A DNA stretch of 64,000 nucleotides from Agelaius tricolor (lineage: Eukaryota > Chordata > Aves > Passeriformes > Icteridae). A program made the translations under genes and the position numbers. A model generated the notes under the pieces. That model made no database searches and was not told where the DNA came from. It saw only the letters and a list, made by a program, of their open reading frames with translations. This document shows positions 53,001 to 63,300 of this stretch, in pieces. The stretch is taken from contig JALJCS010000055.1 in the NCBI GenBank assembly GCA_023055355.1, forward strand, positions 496,001-560,000, given 5' to 3'. Position 1 is the stretch's first letter, and the number at the start of each line of letters is the position of its first letter.

Positions 53001-55278
53001 GTCGCCGCTGCTCCACCCCACAAGCTCCCGGAGCTTGGCCAGGACCTGCTCTTCCATCAGCACCAGCACTGGGGCCACTTCGTATGTGTACCTGGAAGGG
53101 CCCAGCAGGAGTTGGGGGGTTCCCCTCCCCCTGAAACCTCAGAACCCCAAACAACTTTCCCCAGAGCCTCAGCACCCCAAAACCCTCCCCCCAAAACCCC
53201 CCCTCCATCAGCACCAACACTGGGGGCCAGATCAGGGGAGTCAGCAAAGGGTTTTGGCAGGTACTTTCTCATTTGGGCTCCTCAATCCCCCCAAAACCCT
53301 CCCTCCAAACCTGAGCACCCCAAAATCCTCCCCCCACTCCATCAGCACCAGGAGCTCCTTGCAGGTGGATCTGGGGGAGGGGAGGGTCACAGCAGGTTTT
53401 TGAGGGGTCTCCCCACCCACCAGCCCCCCTTTGGGAGTGTCGGGGGCTCACGGGCTCGTGTTGAGGGTCTCGGTGAGGAACCGGCCAGCCAGGGCGTGGT
53501 GGTCCAGCCCTGAGAAAAGCTGGTTGAAGAAGCGGGGGTGACCTGGGGGAACACGTTGGGGACAGAGGGTGGTCAGGGGAGGACATGGGGGGGGAGAGGG
53601 GGGAACAGAGAGAGATATGGGAGGGGATAGGGAGAAATGGGGGGGACCATGAGAGAGTTTGGGATGGCACGTGGGGGGTGGAACACGGGAAGATAAGGGA
53701 AGGACCTGGGAGGTTCGGCGGAGTCATAGCAGGGTCATAAGGAGACTGGGGAGACAGGAGGAGGACATGGAGGGCAGAATGAGGGGGTGTGAGGAAGTGG
53801 GAAAATGAGGGGGCAGGGGGGATATAGGGGAATCAGGGGGGACACAAGAGGGACATGGAGGATGGGGGGACATGAAGGATGGGTGGGTAGGGAAGGAACA
53901 GATGGAACATGGGGGAGTTGGGGGCACATGGGGAGGGTCAGGGAGTGGATAGGGGGGGAAATGGGGGGGCGCACGGGGGCAGTCAAGCGAGACACAGAAG
54001 ATCGGGGGTTCATGGAGGGGAACATGGCAGGGGCCACAGTGTTTGACACTGGAGGCACCAGGGCCACACTGGGAACTGCTGGGCTGAAGTGAGAGCTGCT
54101 GCGCCAAATGGAGTTTGTGCAGAGCTAAACTGGGAGTCACTGGGCCTGCCTGGGGCTGTACTGGTGTGCACTGGTGTGTACTGGGAGCGCACCAGTGCGG
54201 ACGCTGAAGCGCAGCACGTCCCGGCAGCGCTGCAGGAGCCGCTCCCGCCCCTCCCCGTCGCTCCGCAGCTCCAGATCCAGCAGGTCCCGGAGCTCCTGCG
54301 GCTCCTTCCAGTCACACACCTGGGAAAGTGCTGGGAATGACTGGGAGGGACTGGGAACGGGACTGGAAACCGCAGGGGGAATGGGCTGGGAATGATGTTG
54401 AGAATGGGACTGGGAATGGAAACAAGACTGGGAATGGGACTGGGACTGGAACCAGGAAACAGAATGGGAATGGGACTGGCACCAGAACTGCAAACAGAAT
54501 GGGGAATGGGAATGAGAATGGGGCTGGAAGTGGGACTGCAAATAGGACTGGAAATGGAAACAAGATGGGGAACGAGACTGGAAATGAGAATGGGACTGCA
54601 ACTGGGACTTACTCTCATTCCCAGCCCCAGTGCCACTCCCAGTCCTGTTCAGAGTATAAGATTGGGAAGGGGACTCAGAATGGGAACAGGACTTGAAATG
54701 GGAACGGGACTGAGAATGGCACTGGGAATGGGACTGGCTGTTGGAACAGGGCTGGAAGCAGGACTTGTATTAGGAACAGGATTGGGAATGGGACTGGAAC
54801 TGGTTTTCAGAATGGGAATAGGACTGGGAAAGGAGCAATATTGTGACCCTCATCCCCTTCCAAGTCTGCTTCCAGTCACATGCCTGGGAATGACTGGGAA
54901 TAGGATTGGGAATGACTGGGAATGAGAATGGGATTGGGACTGGGACAGGGAATGACTGGGAACAGGACAAGCAATAGGGACAAATCAGGAACCCCACCCC
55001 TTCCCAGGGAGCTCCTTCCAGTCACGTACCTGTGGGGACAGGAATGGGATTGGGATTGAGAATGGTACTGGAAACAGGAATGGGAGGGATGGGACTGGGG
55101 ACCCCCCCTCTCCCGAGTGCCCCAGTGTCCCAACCTTCTGTGTCACATCTGTGCTCTTCCGCACGCCCTCCTCCAGCAGGATCTGGAACACTTCCTGCAG
55201 GAATTCCTCCCCAGCGGCCGTGTCCAGGCCAGGACATTCCAATGAGATGCTGTCCCCAGACCCAGAGGGCTCAGCCAT
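49985..55278 (-). CDS. CSAD: Cysteine sulfinic acid decarboxylase, 14 coding exons
   Basis: PLP-dependent group II decarboxylase that converts 3-sulfinoalanine to hypotaurine in the cytosol (taurine synthesis). Exons (plus coordinates, 5' to 3'): 55135-55278, 54193-54319, 53452-53542, 52985-53091, 52767-52882, 52193-52272, 52062-52116, 51368-51484, 51229-51293, 51036-51117, 50752-50951, 50633-50684, 50264-50353, 49985-50158. All have GT-AG borders; the total of 1500 nt gives 499 residues, close to mammalian CSAD. Landmarks: [27 protein letters not shown]-equivalent [23 protein letters not shown] (PLP Asp 279), and NPHK with the Schiff-base Lys at 311. The start ATG at 55278 gives the expected N-terminus. 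GADL1 is the close paralogue, but head-to-head ZNF740 fits CSAD. No defects seen; introns are short and full of minisatellites. A 5' UTR exon is probably further upstream. Confidence 0.95.
51500..52050. repeat. CSAD intron 7 G-rich minisatellite
   Basis: Purine-rich GGGGACATTGGGG/GGACTTTGGGGAG units, several dozen, degenerate. G-rich on the plus strand, i.e. the non-template strand is C-rich relative to CSAD. Confidence 0.7.
52275..52760. repeat. CSAD intron 5 minisatellite
   Basis: About 17 copies of a roughly 28-bp unit GATCAGGTTTTGGGGTGACCCCAGG, diverged. Contains GGGGTGACCCC inverted repeats in most units. Confidence 0.85.
53200..53378 (-). repeat. Two partial copies of CSAD exon 4 in intron 3
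   Basis: 53205-53230 (CTCCATCAGCACCAACACTGGGGGCC) and 53336-53372 (CTCCATCAGCACCAGGAGCTCC) copy exon 4 core 53053-53079 (TTCCATCAGCACCAGCACTGGGGCC). CCCCAAAACCCTCCCC repeats surround them. They lack proper splice sites as far as visible and would shift the frame if included. Confidence 0.7.
53560..54010. repeat. CSAD intron 2 purine-rich repeat
   Basis: GGGGACATGGGG/GGAGGACATGGAGG words, degenerate minisatellite without sharp unit boundaries. Confidence 0.65.
54325..55075. repeat. CSAD intron 1 minisatellite with copies of the exon 2 acceptor
   Basis: Dozens of GGGAATGGGACTG units. At 54855-54885 and 55005-55032 the array carries copies of the start of exon 2 including the splice acceptor (plus-strand CTTCCAGTCACATGCCTG and CTTCCAGTCACGTACCTG versus the real CTTCCAGTCACACACCTG at 54305-54322). 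Confidence 0.85.
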
Positions 55279-55379
55279 GGCAGGAGAACACAAGGAGACC
55301 CCAAAGTGCAGCGGGAGGGACCCTGGAATTGGCAGCAGGTGGCAGGAGTGGGGGATCCCAGGATGAGCTTCTCCTGGAA

Positions 55380-55680
55380 GGAGATAATCTTGGGATAAAG
55401 TGATGCCGGGACAAGGATCTTCTGGGATAAGGTGGTCCCAGAACAAGGTGATTGTGGGACAAGGATCTCCTGGGATAAGGTGATCCCAGGCTGAGCTTTC
55501 CCTGGGGATGAGGTGCTCCTGGAATAAGGCTCTCTCAGGATGAAATTCTCCTGGGATACGGCGATTCCAGAATGATGTTCTTCTGGAATGAGGTAGTTCT
55601 GGAACAGGATGATTGCAAAATTAGGTGTTCCCAGGATGGGTTTCTGCAGGCATCAGGCTCTCTGGACTCACCTCTCCTCT
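55380..55680. repeat. Minisatellite upstream of CSAD start
   Basis: GGGATAAGGTGATCCCAGG/GATCTTCTGGGATAAGGTG units (about 25 bp), ten or so copies, in the CSAD 5' region (probably a 5' UTR intron). Confidence 0.7.
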
Positions 55681-56239
55681 CACTTCTGCCAGCTGCAATT
55701 TTCCAAGATCAGGATTAGGTGATCCTGGGACCAGGGGATCCTAGAATTAAGTGCTCCCAGGAGAAGCTTTTCCTGGGATCAGGCTCTTCTGGATCAGGCT
55801 TTCCCAGCTCCTCTCTCTTCCCTCCCCAGGATGGAATTTTCCTCTGGTCACGTCGCCAGGGGGCAAGGAGCAAAGTCCAGGACTCGGGAAGGAGCCCCGG
55901 AGGGTTCTGGGGACAGGGGGCAGGGTTAGGACTGTGTCCCCGGATCTATGGGAAGAGTGGTGACCCCATATGACCTCCCACTCCCAGTGTCCCCACAACC
56001 CATTCCCAGTGTGGCCCCCACCCATTCCCAGGGTCTCCAAACTTATTCCCATTGTCCCCCTTGTCCCCATTGTGCAGCCCACCTGTCCCCAGTGTCCTCC
56101 CATCACTCCCAGTGTGTCCCCCCACCAGTGTTTGGTGTCCCCCATGTCCTGTGTCCCCACACCCATTCCCAGTGCCCTTCATTTCCAGTGTACCCCAAAT
56201 CCCAGTGCTCCATTTCCAGTATCCCCCTCATTTCCCAGA
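55681..56239. other. CSAD upstream region with CCCAGTGTCCCC repeat
   Basis: No coding exon recognised. 55980-56230 holds a loose CCATTCCCAGTGTCCCCC minisatellite. A non-coding CSAD exon may lie near 55830-55910. Confidence 0.5.
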
Positions 56240-56960
56240 CGCCACGGGGAGAGCCAGTACCGGCCCCGGGGGAGTCTGGGGGGACAAAAAGGGGGGGCAG
56301 AGGAAAGGGGCGGACCAGCCCCCAAAAGGAGTAACGGGGGACACCCAAAGGGAAGGGGTGGGAGTGAGGGGGGGAGCCCAAAGCGGGGTTGTAGTGGGGG
56401 GTCCCCAAGGGTTTGTCGCGAGTGGGGGCCGCGGGGCGTGGCGCCGGCGGAGGATTGGCGGGTGGGAGGGTTCGGTCCCTGTCGCGGATGGGGGGACATG
56501 TAGGGGGCTGTAGTGGGTCCCGCTCGCGGTGAGTCAGGGGGGATCGACGGGGGGTGCGACCCTCCCCGGATAGGTCCCTCCCCTGGAGAGGGTCGGGGGC
56601 TCTCAGAGGAGTCCAGGCCGCGCCGTTGCCATGGTAACTCCCCCCACCTCCCCAGCTCCCCCACGATGGCGGCGCAGTACTCGCCGTCACGCCGCCGCTC
56701 TGCGCATGCGCACGGAAGCCCGCACTTCCGCCCGGCGCCCTGCGGCCCCGGAAGCGGCGGCGGGGGCGGGGGCTTCCGGTTCCGGGTGGCGGCGGCGGCG
56801 GGGGGGCGGCGGGGCCGGGCTCGGGCGGTCGGAGCGCGGAGGGGCCGCGGCAGGTACGGATCGACCCCCTCGTGACACCCCCTGCGAGACTCTCCGGCAC
56901 CCTGAGGGCCGCCTGGACTCCGACCGGCACCGGGGGGCCGTTCCCACGGGGGATGAGGGA
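56240..56960. promoter_or_regulatory. CpG island between CSAD (-) and ZNF740 (+)
   Basis: Very GC- and CpG-rich, with several GCGCATGCGC-type (NRF1-like) and CTTCCG/CGGAAG (ETS-like) motifs at 56700-56790. A donor-like CGGCAG/GTACGG at 56853 suggests the end of the first non-coding ZNF740 exon. The head-to-head gene order makes a shared bidirectional promoter likely; start sites are inferred. Confidence 0.75.
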
Positions 56961-57600
56961 AGGGGAACGGGCTCGGGGTGGGAGGGGGATGGGGAGGGAT
57001 TGGGGGGAGGTCCCTAACGAGAGAGGCGGCCCCGATCTCCGGTGCGGCCCCTCCCGGCGTGGCCCTCCCCAGGCCTTTCCCCGGTTGTGACCCCTCCCCG
57101 GGACACAGCCGCTGGGACACCCCCGGTATCTCTACTGTGCCCGGGGTCTCCCTGGTGGTCCCACCCCCTCCGTGCTCCCTCCCTCCCCGCTCACCCCCGG
57201 GCGTGACGCCCCCCCCCGAGACTTGGTGATCCCCCACTGTGTCACCCCCCGACTCCTCCAACCCCCGCAGGTTACAGACACTCTCGGGATCCCCGGAACC
57301 GTCCCCACGCCCACCTCCCGCTCCCCAGAGTCACCCACCCTCGGGACCCTCATTTTCCTTCTTCCCCTGGGACGCCCCCTGTTTCAGGAATTTCCCCCCC
57401 CAGTGCCATCCGGTCCTGGGACACCCCCCCCACATTCCTCGCGGGGTGTCCCTGTTTCCCCCCCGGCTCCCACCCCGAGGTCCTCTTCAGGCCCTTCTCT
57501 GACCCCCACTGCCCCCCCACTGTTCCCCCCTGACCCCACCCCAACCCCCCCTCTGTTCCCCCGACCCCGCCTCTGACCCCTTTTCCTGCTGTTCCCCCAG

Positions 57601-60600
57601 GCGGATCCCTCTGGATTCAGCTCCGTCCCTGCAGATCCAGCACCCGCCCAGCTCGGGGGGTCCCGGCATTGGGGGAGAGCCCGGCCCTGTCTCCCCCCCC
57701 TTCCTGCCCCAGTGGCCCCCTCAGGAGGAGGAAGAGGAGGAGGAGGAGGAGGAGGAGGAGGAGGAGGAGAAGAAGGAATGGCGGCGCCGTGGCGGGTACT
57801 GGAGCCCGCCCAAAAATCCATAAAAATTTACTGATCCCACCTTTTCTTACCCCAAACGAGCTTTACCTGGGCAAGAAGTAAGGCCAAAGGCTCCCACAGC
57901 ATGGCTCAGGTAATGAGCCCCCACCCCCTGCATCCTGACACCCCCAGGCCCAGGAATTTGGGGGAACAATGGCCCCAAAAAAATGGGAAAAGGGAAAGAA
58001 GAGGGGAGAGAGCTGGAGCTTCCCTCCCCCTGCGCCAGGGTGGGGGGTGCCTCCCCATCCCCCCATCCTGCTTCAGGGGATATCACAGGATTATCCCTGT
58101 TCCCCTCAAGATTATCCTGATTTTCCCCAGAAATACCCTGAATTTTCCCCTTAGCCCTGAGGGCTTGTGAGGCCTCAAAAAAGGAGGTTCAAGATGCCCC
58201 TCAACATGTGGATTCTTCCCAAACTTCCACAGTATTATCCCAAATTTTTCCCCTGATTATCCCAGTTTTCCCCAGGATTTCCCAAATTTCTTCAGTAGCC
58301 TTTAGGGCCCCAATAAAGGCAGGTCAGTCATTCAGTAGATGGTTTGGGAGTGTCTTTGCCTCACCCCACCTTTCCCTCCCCACTTTTGGGGTTTTTCCAG
58401 AGTTATTCCTGAATTGTTCCAGTTTTCCCTGGGATAATCCAAATTTTCCCCAGGATTATCTTGAAATTTCCTTATCCATTAGATCCTCTCTGGGCTGGAA
58501 GAAGATTTTCCAACCCCAAACACACCCTGGGGTCTTCCCAGAGTTACCCCAGGATTATCCCAGTTTTCCCTGGTATTCTCTCAATACTTCCTCACATTTA
58601 TCCTGAATTTTCCTTGTGATTATCCCAGTTTTCTCCAGGATTTCCCAAATTTCCCCGGTAGCATTTAGGTCCTGTCAGGCATCAAATCAATTTGGGGCTC
58701 AACCCCCCCCTAAACCCTCCTTCTCTGGGGCTCTTAACAAAATTATTCAGGAATTACCCCAGATTTTCCCCATAATTCCCCATTTTTTCCCTGGGATTAT
58801 CCCCTAATTTCCCATTAACCCTTAGGTCCCAACAGGCCTCAAAAAAGGGGGTTCATCCTCCTCCATTCACAGTTTTGGGGTCTTCCCATTTTGCCATGGG
58901 TTTATCCCACTTTTCCACAGGATTATCCCAAAGTTGCGCATAATTCCCTTGAATTTTCCCATTTGACTTTAAATCCTCATTGGGCTGAAAGAAGAGGGTT
59001 CAACCCCCTCTGTCCCACTTTGGGGGTCTTCCCAGAACTATTCTGGGATCATCCCAAATTTCCCCTGACATCATCCCCAAAGCTTCCCCAGATTACCTCA
59101 AACTTCCCTTGACATCATCCCAAAGTTTCCCCAGGATTATTCCAAACTTTCCTCGAGATCATCCCAGAGTTTCCCCAGATTATCCCAAAGCTCCCATCAG
59201 GGCCCAGAAGCAGGGGACTGCTGCCCCACCCCCCTCCAGGGTGCCCCCCGGTGTTCCCGGGCTGGGGGCTGATCCTGGGGGTCCCTCCCTGTTCCAGGCG
59301 AGTCTCCTGGCCTGCGAGGGGCTCTCGGGCGTCTGCCTCGTCCCCACCGTCGCCAGCAAGAAGATGATGCCCAAATCCGGCGGGAAACAGGACGGGAACC
59401 GGGAACGGGGCTCCAGCCCTGACCTCCTGGTACGGAGTGGGACGCCCTGGCTGGGATCTGGCACCTTCCATGGGGGATCCCACCTTTGACTGGGGGATTT
59501 TGCCCTTAATTTGGGGGTTTATGCCGTCAGTCTGGCTTTTCCTACCTTTAATTTGGGGCTTCCCTGCTTTAATTTGGAGTTTTCCACCTTTAATTTGGAG
59601 TTTTCCACCTTTAATTTGGGTATTGCCACACTTAATCTGGGGGGTTTCCACTTTTAATTTGCTTTTTTTATGTTTAATTTCTTTTTTTCTGACTTTTTTG
59701 GGGGGTTTCCAACTAATTTTTTTTCCTGCTTTAACTTGGGCTACTCTGCCCCAAATTTGGCATTTTCCACCTTTAATTTGCCTCTTCCTCCTTGAATTTG
59801 AATTTTTTCTCCTCGAATTTGAGGTTTTCTCCCTTTAGTCATCCTTTCCTACATTTTGTTTGACCTTTTCCACTTCTAATTTGGCTTTTTCCTGCCTTTA
59901 TTTGGCTTTTTCCTCCTTTAGTTTTCCTACTTTAGTTTCATTTTCCCACTTCTCATTTGACCTTTTTCTGCTTTAATTGAGTTTTTCATCCTTTCATTTC
60001 CTATTTCCGGCCCTTACTTGATTTTCCTTCCTTCACTTGCCCTTTGCTTTCTTTTGTTGGACTTTTTCTCCTTCATTTGGATTTTTCCTCTTTTATTTGG
60101 TCTTTTCCTGCCTCGGATTTTCCTGTTCTAATTCCATTGTTTCCCCTTCAATTCCATTATCCCCCAACCTCCCCATTCCCGCTCATCCTGAACCCCCCCT
60201 CCCCAATTTCCTGCCCCGATTTACCCTCCCTAATCCCCCCATCCCAATTCACGTCCCCCAATTCCTGCTCCCCCAACCTGCCCCAATTCCTGCTTGCCGA
60301 ATCCCCCCTTCCCAATCCATCCTCCCCAATTCCTGTCCCCTTCCAAATCCCTGGTCCCTCCATCTCCCTTTCCCAAATGCCCCCCAATTTCTTCCCCCGT
60401 CCCAACTTCCCCCCCGTCCCAACTTCCCCCCTCGCCATCCCCCATCCCAATTCCTGCCCCCCAATCACCCTTTCCCAAACCCCTCCCTGCCAATTCCTGG
60501 ACCCACAATCCCCTCTTCCCAATCCCGTCTCCCCAATTCCTGCCCTGTTCCAAACCCCTCCCAACTTCTGCTCCCCAAACCCCCCTTTCCAACCCCCACC

Positions 60601-61544
60601 CCAATTCCTGTCCCCCCCAGTCCCTCCGCCAGGACCCCGACAAGCCCCGTGCCCGCAAGGACGATGATGCTCCTGAGGCCTCCAACCCCAAGAAATCCAT
60701 GAAAAAGGCAGGTCCCCTCCCCCAGCGGGGGGTCCCCCCTCGATTTTGGGGTCTGGGGGGGGTCGGGGGCCATCTCGGGGGCCGCTGACACCCCCTCGCC
60801 CCCCCGGCAGCGCCGCAAGCGGGTTCCCGGCGCCGAGGGACCCCCGAGCTCCTCCCGCCGAGGATCCCAGGTTTGCCGCCGCGCCGCACGAGGAGGAGGA
60901 GGAGGAAGACAATCTCCCAAACTCCGGCAGGCGCAGGACGGCCGGGGGGGGGGATTTGGGGGGGCTGCTGGGGGTCCCCCCGGCTCTGAACCCCCAAATC
61001 CCCCCCATTTCAGATGGTGGTGATTGAGCAAAACGGCTCCTTCCAGCTCAAGAACTTCATCTGCGACCACTGTTTCGGCGCCTTCCGGAGCAGCTACCAC
61101 CTCAAACGGCACATCCTCATCCACACCGGTAATGAGCCCTCATTAATGAGCAGCCCCCCCACCCCTTCCCTCCACCGCTAATGAACCCTCGTTAATGAGC
61201 AGTCCCAGTCTCCCCGGCCCTTCCCTCACTAATTCCCGGCCGGAATTCCAGGGGAGAAGCCGTTCGAGTGTGATATGTGCGACATGCGCTTCATCCAGAA
61301 GTACCACCTGGAGCGGCACAAGCGCGTGCACAGCGGGGAGAAGCCCTACCAGTGCGAGCGCTGCATGCAGGTATTCCCGGAGAATTCCCGTGGGAATGGG
61401 CGGGGCATCCCCAGCGCCACCGCCAGACCTGAGCCCGCCTTGTCCCCGCAGAGCTTCTCCCGCACGGACCGGCTGCTCCGACACAAGCGCATGTGCCAAG
61501 GCTGCCAGACCAAGACCCCGCCCGACTCCCAGCTCCTGCTGTGA
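57601..61544 (+). CDS. ZNF740: Zinc finger protein 740, 7 exons (6 or 7 used)
   Basis: Nuclear C2H2 protein thought to bind GC-rich DNA. The exon from 57601 is mostly 5' UTR and ends with the first three codons (ATG 57901 to 57909). Coding exons follow: 59298-59429, 60621-60707, 60811-60870, 61014-61128, 61252-61370, 61452-61544 (TGA 61542). Total 615 nt, 204 residues. The N-terminus [15 protein letters not shown], the acidic/basic [10 protein letters not shown] segment and the three terminal fingers match vertebrate ZNF740: C2H2 (FICDHC...HILIH), C2H2 (FECDMC...HKRVH) and C2HC (YQCERC...HKRMC). Fingers 2-3 are joined by a perfect SGEKPY linker. The 60621 exon appears to use a GC donor (60708), and the 60-bp exon 60811-60870 (RRKRVPG...) is in frame but not one I recall from mammals; it may be skipped or intronic. 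Neighbour CSAD head to head agrees with mammals. Confidence 0.93.
57724..57775 (+). repeat. (GGA)n repeat in ZNF740 5' UTR
   Basis: GAGGAGGAGGA... run of about 16 triplets in the 5' UTR exon, upstream of the ATG at 57901. Purine-only transcript segment. Confidence 0.9.
58080..59210. repeat. ZNF740 intron minisatellite (CCCAGTTTTCCCCAGGATTATC)
   Basis: About forty diverged copies of a 22-25 bp unit with a higher-order recurrence: segments reading TTGGGGTCTTCCCAGA...ATTATCCCA...AGGCCTCAA recur about every 160-180 bp. Non-coding, within ZNF740 intron. Confidence 0.8.
59440..60170. repeat. ZNF740 intron minisatellite (CACCTTTAATTTGG)
   Basis: Tandem units of about 18-22 bp with CTTTAATTTGG core on the plus strand, T-rich in the second half. 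Confidence 0.8.
60171..60620. repeat. ZNF740 intron minisatellite (CCCCAATTCCTGCCCC)
   Basis: C-rich repeat of CCCCAATTCCTGTCCCC and CCAATCCC words directly before exon 60621. The C-rich strand is the coding strand, so its complement is G-run-rich. Confidence 0.8.
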
Positions 61545-62920
61545 AAATCTGGAAATACCGGGAAGTTCAGGGGGTGCGGGAGGGGGGTGTTTCTTCCTGC
61601 ACCCCCGCACATCACCATGCTCTGCCTCACCTGGATTTCTCACCCCTCTAAGGATGGGGAAGAACACGAGTGCTGCCAGCATGAAAAAACGGATCGTTCC
61701 TGCCCTCCGGCCTAAAAACTTGGATTATGATCCCAAAAATCCTCCTGGAATCTTCAAGTGCCCCCCCCCGCCATCGTTATACCCCTGAATCCACCCCTCC
61801 CCCTCTTAGGAAAGACTGGGAACCCCCAAACTGCCTGAAATCCCGGCGGATCCGGGATGCCTGTGCACAGGTAGGAGGGTCCCACTGGGAACAGCAGCAA
61901 CAATCCCTCTCTTCTTTGGGAAAAGGAGGAAAACTGAAGATGTTGGGGAGTGCCTCAGCTTGGGGGGGTACACCCCTTTTTTTTTTTTTTTTTGGAAAAT
62001 AGGAAAAGGAATTTGGGGGCCCCCTTGAGCGGCGCATCCTGTGGGACACTCAGCAGCACTTCCCATTTCCTCTGGAACTCCTTCAGATTTTGGGGGGCTT
62101 CCCCTACTTCCACATAGTTTTGGGGTGCTGCCTATGTCCCCCATGCTGGGAGGTCTGCGCCCTAGGTGGGGGCAAGGAAGGGGGGGCAAGGGGACCCCAG
62201 TTTCTGGGGAAACCCTGCTCCAAGGGAAAGGAAAACCCCTGGATCAGGGGCAAGGTTGGGGGGGGGCAGGAGCAGCCCCCAGAGACCACGAGGTGGGCCC
62301 TGCTCTTCCCCCCATTTTGGGGGGTCCCTCTCCCCCCATCACAGACTGCTCCAAGTGGCAAGAGAGATGAGTTTGCGCCCCCCCATTTTTCTGCCCTGAA
62401 CCCCCTTTCTGGGCCTGCAGGAGTTTTTGGAGGGGCCCAAATTTTGGGGACCTCCCCCAATGACACTTCAAGAAGGACTTTGGCTCTGCTGAGCCCATTC
62501 CCCCAAATTTGTGGGGCCCAGGGGGGCAGTTCGGGGGCTCCGGCAGGGTTGGGGTGCTGGGGGAGGTTGGGGGATTCTGGTGGGAGAGGTGGGGGGGGGG
62601 GGGGGGGGGCGGGGGGGAACCCCAGGGTCCCCCACCTGCGAGGGCTCCCAGCTCCCTCACACCCCCTGGCTTCATTTTTGGGGTGTTTTGTTGGGATTTA
62701 GGGTTTAATACAGTTATTTTGCTATGGGGGGGAAGCGGGGTGCAGCCCTGGGGGGGGGAGGGGGGGCGGGGGGGGTCACTTTTAAACTGTAGATTTTTCT
62801 AAGGGTCCCCAAATTTTGTGTCCCCCCTTTCCACTGTGTCCCCCCAGTTTCCCCCTCCACTGTGTGTCCTCCCTCCTCCGTTAGGGTTTATTTAAATAAA
62901 AACTTGGGTTTTTGCCTTTT
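61545..62920 (+). other. ZNF740 3' UTR
   Basis: Sequence after the stop codon to the poly(A) signal. Several G-runs on the plus strand (for example 62589-62609 and 62744-62780) and a T15 tract near 61979. No further gene. The mammalian ZNF740 3' UTR is also long. Confidence 0.6.
62895..62900 (+). terminator. ZNF740 poly(A) signal
   Basis: AATAAA within TTTAAATAAAAAC, 1.35 kb after the stop, followed by a GT/T-rich stretch (62905-62922). First good plus-strand signal downstream. Confidence 0.7.
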
Positions 62921-63300
62921 TTAACCCCAAATTTAAGTCCTTTGGGGAGTGAGGGGGGACCCCAGAACCCACTCATGCCAAACAAAGTCAGGGGAGATTA
63001 CATTGGGACTGTGGGGGATTTAAATTGGGGAGGGGCACAGAGGTGTCCCCTCTTTATAGCTAGGGGTAGTCCCCGGGTGACCCTCTTATTTTGGGGGGTC
63101 CTCCCAATTGGGGAGGGGTCCTCAAGTAGCCTCTTTGTCCCTGGGGGAGTCTCTAAGTCAGAAGGGACCCCAGGTACCTCCCCCCCTCCCCCGTACCCCA
63201 GGGGTGCCCCCTCACCTCAGGGGGGGTTCCAAGGTTCCCCTCTCCCCCCAAGTCACCTTTACAGCCCCCCCGCCCCAAATTCATTACTCCCCCCAAAATT
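62921..63300. other. Intergenic G/C-run-rich spacer
   Basis: No gene recognised; short C- and G-runs (GGGGGTCCTC, CCCCCCTCC). Confidence 0.5.

Noticed and set aside
49985..55278. GADL1 or GAD1/GAD2 instead of CSAD
   Set aside because: GADs are longer with different N-termini; GADL1 is close, but the head-to-head ZNF740 neighbour and N-terminal wording favour CSAD.
56179..57261. 360-codon minus-strand ORF
   Set aside because: Spans the CpG island between CSAD and ZNF740; GC-driven, repetitive Pro/Gly/Arg content, no homology recognised.
60157..61008. 283-codon minus-strand ORF (Gly-rich)
   Set aside because: Antisense of the CCCCAATTCC minisatellite and of ZNF740 exons.
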